DNA of 64,000 bases from PALSA-607 sp963737705 (GTDB lineage: Bacteria; Actinomycetota; Actinomycetes; Acidothermales; Acidothermaceae). Position 1 is the first letter of the stretch. Each line of letters begins with the position of its first letter. The DNA is taken from the NCBI GenBank assembly GCA_963737705.1, contig CAVTTP010000007.1, positions 372,001 through 436,000 of the forward strand. The letters run 5' to 3'. Shown here piece after piece: positions 25,044 through 31,784 of this stretch. The notes under the pieces are model-generated. The model was not told the origin of the DNA. It worked only from the letters and a program-made list of their open reading frames with translations, and searched no databases. Made by a program: the position numbers and the translations under genes.

Positions 25044-26020
25044 GCTGCCACCTCGAAAGTGCGACCGACGTGGTGCAGGTACACGTCGTCCAATGAAGGA
25101 CGCGCGACTGTCACTGACGACACCGCGATGTCAGCGTCTTCAAGTGCGGAGAGCACCGCCGGCACCGCCCGAGCGCCACTCAATGCACGGGCTCGAAGGT
25201 TCGCGCCGATGGAAGCGACGTCGCGAACACCGGCAATGCGCGACAAGAGCGCCAGCGCCCCGGGAATCGCCTCGACTGTCGCGAGCTCGACCTGCACGGT
25301 GTCGCCGTTCAACTCGGCCTTCAGTTGCTCGGGGGTTCCCTCGACCACCACCCGACCGTGGTCGACGATCGCGAGCTGGTCTGCGAGTTGATCGGCTTCG
25401 TCCAGATAGTGCGTGGTGAGGAGCACGGCGACGTCCTCGTGGACCGACAGCCGTTCGATCTCCGCCCACAGTTCGGTGCGTGCCTGCGGATCAAGCCCGG
25501 TGGTGGGCTCGTCGAGGAACAGCACCTGCGGGCGATGCATCAGCCCAATGGCGACATCGAGCTTTCGGGCCATCCCGCCCGAGAAGGTCTTCGCCAACCG
25601 GTCTGCCGCGTCGTCAAGTGCGAACCGCGACAACAGCTCGACGGCGCGAGCACGCGCTGACGAGCTCGACATCCCCTGAATACGCCCGGCGAGTACCAAG
25701 TTTTCGCGCGCCGTCGCCATCGGGTCGCTCGACGCCTTTTGTGAGACGAGGCCGATGATGTGGCGCACCGCGTTGGGGTCACGAAGGACGTCGATGCCCG
25801 CGACAATGGCGTGCCCTGAATCGGGACGCGACAGCGTGGCGAGAATCTTGACCGCCGTGGACTTGCCGGCACCGTTGGGACCGAGCAACGCGAGCACACT
25901 GCCTGCCTGCACGTTGATTGACAGCCCGTCGAGCGCACGCACCCGTGGCTTGCCGCGTGCGCCTGGATAGGTCTTGACGAGATCGACGGCAGCTAGTGCC
26001 GGCAACGATGAGTCGGACAT
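25040..26020 (-). CDS. ABC exporter ATPase (DrrA-like)
   Basis: ATPase of the daunorubicin-resistance class, 326 residues. Walker A LLGPNGAGKST, Q-loop LVSQKASSDPMATARENL, signature KTFSGGMARKLDVAIGL, Walker B VLFLDEPTTGLDPQAR and H-loop LLTTHYLDEAD are followed by the DrrA-type C-terminal domain ending PSLDDVYLHHVGRTFE. ATG 26020 has GAGGGAG upstream; the 37 residues before it in the longer frame have no homology. It is coupled to the permease by ATGA overlap. Confidence 0.93.
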   Translation of the reverse strand: MSDSSLPALAAVDLVKTYPGARGKPRVRALDGLSINVQAGSVLALLGPNGAGKSTAVKILATLSRPDSGHAIVAGIDVLRDPNAVRHIIGLVSQKASSDPMATARENLVLAGRIQGMSSSSARARAVELLSRFALDDAADRLAKTFSGGMARKLDVAIGLMHRPQVLFLDEPTTGLDPQARTELWAEIERLSVHEDVAVLLTTHYLDEADQLADQLAIVDHGRVVVEGTPEQLKAELNGDTVQVELATVEAIPGALALLSRIAGVRDVASIGANLRARALSGARAVPAVLSALEDADIAVSSVTVARPSLDDVYLHHVGRTFEVAA

Positions 26021-26069
26021 CGAAACTCCCTCTTCGCTGGTGCTTGCGCCAACGCAAACACCGGGTGGG

Positions 26070-26134
26070 GAGTTGAGACCGCAGCGCCTATCGTGTGAGT
26101 GCGCCTCGGGAAGGGCCGCCTGCGGTCTCAACTC
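26070..26134. repeat. 15-bp perfect inverted repeat between padR and the ABC genes
   Basis: GAGTTGAGACCGCAG (26070-26084) and its exact reverse complement (26120-26134) flank a 35-base loop in the padR-ABC intergenic region. It could be a regulatory RNA stem or an operator pair. Confidence 0.7.
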
Positions 26135-26144
26135 GGGTGTATGG

Positions 26145-26176
26145 CCCCTGGCCGGTGTTCACGCACCGGTCAGGGG
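26145..26176 (-). terminator. Strong hairpin, possible attenuator after padR
   Basis: 13-bp arms (26145-26157 and 26164-26176) pair with one mismatch or wobble around a 6-base loop. Transcripts from padR pass through it before the exporter genes, so it may limit read-through. Confidence 0.55.
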
Positions 26177-26205
26177 TTCAACTCTTTTGCTGGATGGACT
26201 GTTTT

Positions 26206-26269
26206 CAGGTCGACTGTGGTTCAGGTCGACTGTGGTTCAGGTCGACTGTGGTTCAGGTCGACTGTGGCT
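26206..26269. repeat. Four tandem 16-bp repeats across the padR stop codon
   Basis: Copies at 26206, 26222, 26238 and 26254 of CAGGTCGACTGTGGTT are identical except for one base in the last. The padR stop codon (26253-26255) lies across the boundary of the third and fourth copies. The 16-bp period shifts frame between copies. Confidence 0.95.
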
Positions 26270-26942
26270 GGTTGAACCAGCGCGCCGCCTCCTCCCCCAA
26301 GTGCCCGACGGGATCTTGCGCGAGTTCTTCGAAGCCGATACCGACGGCCCGCAGTTCGTGAATGCGCCGCCACCAATCGGTGCCTTGGAATGCACCCGAT
26401 CGGATGTCTCGCGCGAGTTTGGTGACGAATTCCAACTCTGCGGTGAGCATCGTGTGGCGATAGACGCTCTCGACCAGGAAGAGATCGGGCAGTTGCATGC
26501 TGGCCGCTTCGGCATGAGCGGCGTCGATGCCTCGTTGTTCGATGCGTAGTCGCTCGGCGCGCTCGTCCAGGAGCCGGGCGGCCTCGTTTGGTTCGAGCAG
26601 GGGCAGCAGAGACAGCCCGGCTTCTAGCGAAGTGAACTCACGGACCGGTACCGAGATCAGCTCCGCAAGCCAGTCTTCGCACTCGATAGCGCCCGCGTCT
26701 GTGATCTCGTACACCGTGCGCTCCGGCCGGCGTCCCTCTCGGGTGGTTTCGCGGGCACGGATGAGGCCGTGCTTCTCGAGCGATTCGACGACGGAGTACA
26801 GCGAGCCGTAGTTGAGCTTGATGCTCAGTTCCTTGCCGCGGCTGCGCAGGGTCGTCGAGATCTCGTACGGGTGCATCGGCCGTTCGATAAGGCAGGCCAG
26901 CACGGCGAGAGCGAGCGGATTGGACCTCTGGCGGCGCGCCAA
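26253..26942 (-). CDS. PadR family transcriptional regulator
   Basis: Winged-helix PadR repressor of 229 residues. The N-terminal domain carries LALAVLACLIERPMHPYEI, NYGSLYSVVESLEKHGLI and RRPERTVYEITDAG (the wing). The C-terminal half is a helical dimerisation region (PadR subfamily 2, Vir-like C-terminus). It uses a TTG start at 26942 with AGAGGAG 6-7 bp upstream. It is the first gene of an operon with the ABC exporter, the standard arrangement in which PadR represses an efflux pump until an inducer binds. The last residues NQPQST are encoded by the fourth copy of the 16-bp repeat. Confidence 0.9.
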   Translation of the reverse strand: MARRQRSNPLALAVLACLIERPMHPYEISTTLRSRGKELSIKLNYGSLYSVVESLEKHGLIRARETTREGRRPERTVYEITDAGAIECEDWLAELISVPVREFTSLEAGLSLLPLLEPNEAARLLDERAERLRIEQRGIDAAHAEAASMQLPDLFLVESVYRHTMLTAELEFVTKLARDIRSGAFQGTDWWRRIHELRAVGIGFEELAQDPVGHLGEEAARWFNQPQST

Positions 26943-26963
26943 CGCGAACTCCTCTGATTCGAC

Positions 26964-26979
26964 TACTCTAATCAGAGTA
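26964..26979. promoter_or_regulatory. Candidate PadR operator (TACTCT-n4-AGAGTA)
   Basis: A perfect 6-4-6 palindrome centred 29-30 bp before the padR TTG start, in the expected promoter region. Its ATACT/AGTA half-sites resemble known PadR operators, suggesting autoregulation. Confidence 0.6.
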
Positions 26980-27021
26980 TTCGTTTCAGTGCAGCCGATG
27001 TCAAGTATCGCCCGGCGAGCC

Positions 27022-28674
27022 TCAGGCGGCGGCGACCGAAGCGATCTGCCATGTCACGGCGGCCTCGGACCCAGTCGGGCTGGCAGCGGCCGGGCCGCCC
27101 GCGGACCCGGCGGACTCTGTGGACTCGATTAGCGCCTGGGCGCGCAGCACGACGGTCCAGTTCCGAATCCCCCGCCCCGGCACCCGCGTCGCGACTCCCG
27201 CAGCGTCGACCACGTCGTAGCTGGCCAGGGTGTCGGCGACCGCGAGCGTGACCTCGCCGGGCGACCGGGCGACGACCCGCACTGACTGAAGCACGAACTG
27301 CAACCCGCGCACTCGCTGGCCAGCGCCGACAAGGTGACCCAACGTCGCGCGGTCCGTTGCCAATGCGTCGGAGCCCGCCACATAGATCGCGTCGAGCTCG
27401 TTCGCGTCGGCGTCTGCGAACGCGCCATCGCGGCTGCGATCGAGGGCGGCGAAGACAGCGAGCCAATCCGTAGGGTCAGCCGCAGACGGTGTCGCGGCCA
27501 AAGCCTCGGTTGCTGGCGGCGTCGCGGGTGGCATCGCCGCGACCAAGCCGGAAGCGGACGGCGGCGCCGACGCGAGCGCGGACGCCGGGATGGCTTGCGG
27601 TGTGATCGGGACGCTCGCGGACGCGCGATGACCGTGATCGGCCCATCCCCAGGCGATCCCGATCGCGACGGCCGCGCCGAGCAACGTGACAACGCAGGCG
27701 ACTGCGACTGCGCGCCGCACCACGACGCGGCGGTTCACCGACCAACGATGCCGACCCACCGGGCCGGCGCGACGAAAGCGCGCTGGCGAAGGACCAGTTG
27801 CCTCCGGGGACTGTTCGTGGGCGCGAACGGACCCCGGCACGACATGGGTGCTCGCTGCGGCGGTTCCGGCCACGCGCTGGCTGCCGCGGACGAGCCGGAC
27901 CGCGACGGGAGAGCACGAGGCGAACAAGCTGCGGCCAAAGGCCGCAGCATCGGGACGCGCATCCGGAGAGCGATCGAGCGCTACCTCGATCGCGGCGACC
28001 AAGGCGGCGGGAGCGTCGGGTGCGAGCGGGCCGAGCGGTCGAGCGACCATCGGCTCGGTGGCGCTGTAGGGCGAAACCCCAGCGAGCGCGGCGAAGCAGA
28101 CTGCGGCCAGGCCGTGGACGTCACTCGCAGGGCTGGAAACCTCGGCGGCGGTCGGGGCAGGGTCGGCGTAGCCCGGCGTCCGCCCAGTCGGTCGCGCTTG
28201 GTCGCCGATGAGACTCGCGACGCCGAGGTCGGCCAGCAGCGGTTTGCCCAACCCGTCGAACACGATGTTGCCCGGCGTGACGTCGCCGTGGATCAGACCT
28301 CGCGAGTGGATGTCAGACAGCGCCTGAGCCAGCGGCGCACCGATCGTGACGACCTCACCTGCCGACAGCCGGCCGCGGGCGCCTAGCACCGCCGCGAGAC
28401 TGCCGCCCTCGGCGTAGTCGAGCACCAGGACGAGACCCTCGCTGGTCGCCACGACGGATCGCAGCGCGACGATGTGGTCGTGGCGGACGGTCGCGAGTAG
28501 GGCTGCCTCCCGCTGCAACTGCTCGGTCGATAGCGCGGTCGAGCTGTCGCGACGCAGCCGCTTGAGCGCGACCACCTCGCCGTTCGACGAGTCACGTGCT
28601 CGCCACACCTCGCCCGACCCACCGAACCCGACGAGTTCTTCGACGTTGTAGCCAGGAAGCGTGAAGTCGTCCAC
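27022..28674 (-). CDS. Serine/threonine protein kinase-like membrane protein
   Basis: N-terminal kinase domain (about residues 5-260) with glycine-rich loop VGFGGSGEVW, K38 in VALKRL, and catalytic loop HGDVTPGN (129-136). The usual Arg before the catalytic Asp is Gly. The metal-binding motif is DLG (149-151) rather than DFG. A membrane helix AVACVVTLLGAAVAIGIAW (about 325-345) is followed by an Ala/Pro-rich stalk and an extracytoplasmic domain of about 160 residues without PASTA repeats. I favour GTG 28674 (VDDFTLPGYNVEELVGFG) over the longer frame from 28737. It is divergent from lipB. The kinase is probably not controlled by activation-loop phosphorylation (inference from the non-RD loop). 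Confidence 0.85.
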   Translation of the reverse strand: MDDFTLPGYNVEELVGFGGSGEVWRARDSSNGEVVALKRLRRDSSTALSTEQLQREAALLATVRHDHIVALRSVVATSEGLVLVLDYAEGGSLAAVLGARGRLSAGEVVTIGAPLAQALSDIHSRGLIHGDVTPGNIVFDGLGKPLLADLGVASLIGDQARPTGRTPGYADPAPTAAEVSSPASDVHGLAAVCFAALAGVSPYSATEPMVARPLGPLAPDAPAALVAAIEVALDRSPDARPDAAAFGRSLFASCSPVAVRLVRGSQRVAGTAAASTHVVPGSVRAHEQSPEATGPSPARFRRAGPVGRHRWSVNRRVVVRRAVAVACVVTLLGAAVAIGIAWGWADHGHRASASVPITPQAIPASALASAPPSASGLVAAMPPATPPATEALAATPSAADPTDWLAVFAALDRSRDGAFADADANELDAIYVAGSDALATDRATLGHLVGAGQRVRGLQFVLQSVRVVARSPGEVTLAVADTLASYDVVDAAGVATRVPGRGIRNWTVVLRAQALIESTESAGSAGGPAAASPTGSEAAVTWQIASVAAA

Positions 28675-28756
28675 GTCGCCATTGCAGCGCACAAAGCCGT
28701 TTGCCTGCTGCGGTTGTCCACAGCCCGCAGCGCTCACCAGCGCGACGCCGACCCCG

Positions 28757-28762
28757 TATCGT
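28757..28762 (+). promoter_or_regulatory. -10 box (TATCGT) for leaderless lipB
   Basis: TATCGT ends 7 bases before GTG 28770, supporting that codon as the start of a leaderless transcript. Confidence 0.45.
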
Positions 28763-28769
28763 GGACGTT

Positions 28770-29417
28770 GTGATCGCGTTCAAGCACCTCGGCGTCGTCC
28801 CTTACGAGCAGGCGTGGGACATGCAGCGCGATGTGCATGCCGCCCGGGTGGCCGACGAGATCCCCGACACCTGCCTGATGTTGCAGCACCCGCCCGTCTT
28901 CACTGCGGGTCGTCGCACGCAGGATTTCGAGCGGCCCGTCGACGGCACGCCGGTGATCGATGTCGATCGTGGCGGCCGGATGACGTGGCACGGTCCTGGG
29001 CAACTCGTCGGGTATCCGATCGTGCGGTTGCCGATGCCCGTCGATGCGGTCGGGCATGTGCGGCGGCTCGAGCAGGCCCTGATCGCCGTCTGCGCCGACT
29101 TCGGGGTGTCCGCGATCCAGATCCCCGGCCGTTCTGGGGTGTGGGTGCCGGGTAACGGCGGGGCAGCGGCGCGCAAGATCGCAGCAATCGGCGTCCGCAT
29201 ATCTCGTTGCACGACGATGCACGGTTTCGCGTTGAACTGCGACCCGGATCTGAGCTGGTTCGGCCGGATCGTGCCCTGCGGTATCGACGACGCCGACGTG
29301 ACGTCGCTGTCGCGTGAGCTCGGCCGCGACGTCACCGTTGACGAGGTCCTCCCGTTCGTCGAACTCCACTTGGCAAATGCGCTGAACGCTGCGGGACCGG
29401 TCAAGGTGTCGGCATGA
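28770..29417 (+). CDS. lipB: Lipoyl(octanoyl) transferase
   Basis: Transfers octanoyl from acyl carrier protein to lipoyl domains, the first step of lipoate biosynthesis. 215 residues with HPPVFTAGRRTQDFE, the substrate-pocket DRGGRMTWHGPGQLVGYP, the Lys of the catalytic dyad (K136) in ARKIAAIGVR and its Cys (C170) in RIVPCGI. GTG 28770 is chosen from its TATCGT box and homology; GTG 28761 is a close alternative. The stop codon lies in the first copy of a 17-bp triplication leading into lipA. Partners are SucB and GcvH-type proteins. Confidence 0.94.
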   Translation: MIAFKHLGVVPYEQAWDMQRDVHAARVADEIPDTCLMLQHPPVFTAGRRTQDFERPVDGTPVIDVDRGGRMTWHGPGQLVGYPIVRLPMPVDAVGHVRRLEQALIAVCADFGVSAIQIPGRSGVWVPGNGGAAARKIAAIGVRISRCTTMHGFALNCDPDLSWFGRIVPCGIDDADVTSLSRELGRDVTVDEVLPFVELHLANALNAAGPVKVSA

Positions 29418-29458
29418 GCACGGTGTTTGCATGAGCACGGTGTTTGCATGAGCACGGT
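29412..29458. repeat. 17-bp direct repeat triplicating the lipA start region
   Basis: GCATGAGCACGGTGTTT occurs at 29412 and 29429, and its first 13 bases again at 29446. Each copy contains ATGAGCACGGT. The three ATG codons (29414, 29431, 29448) fall in three different frames, and only the last is in frame with lipA. Confidence 0.95.
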
Positions 29459-30398
29459 CGCGCCCGAGGGTCGCAAACTGCTGCGGGTCGAGGCTCGCAA
29501 CGCGGCGGTGCCGATCGAGAAGAAGCCGGGGTGGATCAAGACCCGCGCCAAGATGGGCCCTGAGTACACGGCGCTGAAGGAACTGGTGCGTAGCGAGGGC
29601 TTGCACACGGTCTGCGAAGAGGCCGGCTGCCCGAACATCTTCGAGTGCTGGGAAGACCGCGAAGCGACGTTTCTGATCGGCGGCGCGACGTGCTCGCGCA
29701 ACTGCTCGTTCTGCCAGATCGACAGTGGGCGGCCCGAACCCCTCGACCGCGACGAGCCGCGCCGCGTCGCCGAGTCCGTGAAAACGATGGGGCTTCGCTA
29801 CGCCACCGTGACCGGTGTCGCGCGCGATGACCTCGATGACGAAGGTGCGTGGCTGTACGCGCAGACGGTTCGCGAGATCCACGCCACGGTGCCGGGCTGC
29901 GGCGTCGAGCTACTGACGCCCGATTTCCACGCCAGGCCCGAACTGCTGGCCCAGGTCTTCGATGCGCAGCCCGAAGTGTTCGCGCACAACCTGGAGACCG
30001 TGCCGCGCATCTTCAAGTCGATCCGCACTGGGTTCCGCTACGAGCGTTCTCTTGAGGTCATCGACATGGCCCGTACCCGCGGGCTGGTCACGAAGTCGAA
30101 CTTGATCCTGGGTCTGGGCGAAGAGCGCGGCGAGGTCAGCTCGACACTGGTCGACTTGCGCGACGCCGGCTGCGACTTGATCACCATCACCCAGTACCTG
30201 CGCCCCTCACTTCGCCACCACCCGGTCGAGCGCTGGGTCGAACCGGCCGAGTTTGCCGAACTTGAGACCGAGGCCCGCGAGCTGGGCTTCGCCGGTGTCA
30301 TGTCCGGGCCGCTCGTCCGTTCGTCCTATCGGGCGGGCCGGCTCTACCGCGACGCACTCGCCCAGCGCGTAAGCGCCCGTATCCCGCCCGTATCCTGA
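29448..30398 (+). CDS. lipA: Lipoyl synthase
   Basis: Radical-SAM enzyme inserting two sulfur atoms into octanoyl-lysine on lipoyl domains. The auxiliary cluster motif CEEAGCPNIFEC gives C56, C61 and C67. The radical-SAM cluster is C82, C86 and C89 in CSRNCSFC. The C-terminal RSSYRAG supplies the serine ligand. 316 residues is normal. ATG 29448 is the only one of three repeated ATG codons in frame. No good Shine-Dalgarno sequence precedes it, so translation may depend on coupling to lipB, whose stop is 31 bp upstream. Confidence 0.96.
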   Translation: MSTVAPEGRKLLRVEARNAAVPIEKKPGWIKTRAKMGPEYTALKELVRSEGLHTVCEEAGCPNIFECWEDREATFLIGGATCSRNCSFCQIDSGRPEPLDRDEPRRVAESVKTMGLRYATVTGVARDDLDDEGAWLYAQTVREIHATVPGCGVELLTPDFHARPELLAQVFDAQPEVFAHNLETVPRIFKSIRTGFRYERSLEVIDMARTRGLVTKSNLILGLGEERGEVSSTLVDLRDAGCDLITITQYLRPSLRHHPVERWVEPAEFAELETEARELGFAGVMSGPLVRSSYRAGRLYRDALAQRVSARIPPVS

Positions 30399-30406
30399 CT
30401 CGCACT

Positions 30407-31150
30407 ATGCCGAAACCCGAAAAGAACGTGGCGCCGCTCAAAGGTCGCGCCGCCCGCAGGGCGCGCAAGGCCGCCCGAGCAGGTCAGCCGAAACGATCCA
30501 CGCAGATCCGCGAAGCCTTCGTCGTCACGCGGGGTCGCGACAAGCGGCTGATCCCTTACCTCGCGCTCGCGTTCGTCGTCACCGTGGCCGTCTTCGAGGT
30601 CGCCGGAATCCTGCTCAACAGCCCCATCGTGTTCAGCATCTTCGCCGTTGTAAGCGGAGTCCTAGTCGCATTCATCGTGTTCGGCCAGCGCGCCCAGCGT
30701 GCCGCGCTCGGTGAGATCGAAGGACAGCCGGGCGCCGCGGCCGCAATCATCGACAGCATGCGCGGCGACTGGCGGCTGACTCCTAACGTCGCCGCGACCC
30801 GATCGATGGACGTCGTGCATCGCGTCGTCGGAAAGCCAGGCGTCATCTTGATCGGCGAGGGTTCGACCGAGCGGCTCCAGCCGTTGCTCGCCGACCAGCG
30901 CAAGCGCGTCCAGCGGGTCGCGTCCGGCACGCCGATCGAGGTCTTGATCGTCGGCGTCGAGCCGGGTCAGATCCCGTTGCGCAAGTTGCAGAAGAAGATG
31001 ACTCGCCTACCGCGAACGTTCAAGGGCGCGACGGTCGACGAGATCGAGGGCCGGATGCGGGCGCTGGGCACCCTGCCGATCCCGATCCCCAAGGGCCCGA
31101 TGCCCAAGGGCGCCAGGATGCCCAAGGGCGTCAAGCTTCCCCCGCGCTAG
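30407..31150 (+). CDS. DUF4191 family membrane protein
   Basis: Conserved actinobacterial protein of 247 residues found next to lipA. A basic N-terminus (KGRAARRARKAARAGQPKR) precedes two membrane segments (about residues 46-67 and 72-95), then a soluble region with GDWRLTPNVAATRSMDVVHR and KPGVILIGEG. The tail is a PKG-rich repeat (IPIPKGPMPKGARMPKG). A TATCCT hexamer 10 bp before the ATG suggests its own very short-leader promoter. Function is unknown; conservation of position suggests a link to lipoate or envelope metabolism (inference). Confidence 0.88.
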   Translation: MPKPEKNVAPLKGRAARRARKAARAGQPKRSTQIREAFVVTRGRDKRLIPYLALAFVVTVAVFEVAGILLNSPIVFSIFAVVSGVLVAFIVFGQRAQRAALGEIEGQPGAAAAIIDSMRGDWRLTPNVAATRSMDVVHRVVGKPGVILIGEGSTERLQPLLADQRKRVQRVASGTPIEVLIVGVEPGQIPLRKLQKKMTRLPRTFKGATVDEIEGRMRALGTLPIPIPKGPMPKGARMPKGVKLPPR

Positions 31151-31175
31151 AACACAAGGCTCACGCGCACAAGAC

Positions 31176-31673
31176 TTAGAGCCGGACGACGATGCTGCCG
31201 GCGGCTTTGTCGTGCAACCCGCGACGGTCGCGGTCGTAGATCACGGCGGGGACGACGAGCACCAGCAACGCGGTGCGGACGACGACCCACGGAAAGCTCA
31301 GCCGACGACCGTCGAGCCGCATGATCCCGATTCCGCACAGTCGCATACCGATCGTGCAACCGATCAAGCTGACCAACACGATGTACTCAGCCGCGAACAC
31401 TGCCAGCACCCAGGGTGAGTTACTGCCGGGGGTGAACGGCCGGTGACCGGTGAAGAGGCTGGTGATCACCACGGCAATCAACCAGTCAATGCACAGGGCG
31501 CCGAGTCGGGCGCCCAAACCCGCGACCGACCGCGCACCGTGCGGGGGCAGGCCAAGCCGCTCGCCGACGTAGCTGCCGGCGTCCGCGGGCGAAGCTCCAC
31601 CACCCGGACCATCGAGCCAAGACCCACTAACCCTCGCCACGTCGGCCACGATAGCCTGCGGCCGAATGCTCAT
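31176..31673 (-). CDS. RDD family membrane protein
   Basis: Small membrane protein with an RDD domain of unknown transport function, 165 residues. Visible are GLGARLGALCIDWLIAVVITS (the R-D pair in helix 1), IVLVSLIGCTIGMRLCGIGI and VVVRTALLVLVVPAVIYDRDRRGLHDKAAG. ATG 31673 has a weak GUGGA upstream; GTG 31679 is possible. It is divergent from glnA, with the GlnR box in between. An RDD gene next to glnA is a conserved actinobacterial arrangement. Confidence 0.87.
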   Translation of the reverse strand: MSIRPQAIVADVARVSGSWLDGPGGGASPADAGSYVGERLGLPPHGARSVAGLGARLGALCIDWLIAVVITSLFTGHRPFTPGSNSPWVLAVFAAEYIVLVSLIGCTIGMRLCGIGIMRLDGRRLSFPWVVVRTALLVLVVPAVIYDRDRRGLHDKAAGSIVVRL

Positions 31674-31696
31674 TTCCACGACGGCCGACCGGCGAC

Positions 31697-31734
31697 GTTA
31701 CGCACGCGAAACATGCGAGACACGCACGGGAAAT
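31697..31734 (+). promoter_or_regulatory. GlnR box upstream of glnA
   Basis: GTTAC-n6-GAAAC-n6-GACAC-n6-GAAAT matches the actinobacterial GlnR consensus (gTnAC-n6-GaAAC-n6-gTnAC-n6-GaAAC) at almost every defined position with exact 11-bp phasing. A TACCCT -10-like hexamer follows at 31745-31750. This supports nitrogen-responsive control of glnA. Confidence 0.85.
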
Positions 31735-31784
31735 CGCATTCCCCTACCCTGCGAACGTTCCTGCCCCGCCCTAGGAGGAGATTC

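Noticed and set aside
26206..26269. Four regular repeats as a small CRISPR array
   Set aside because: The repeats are directly adjacent without spacers, only 16 bp long, and partly coding; no cas genes are present.
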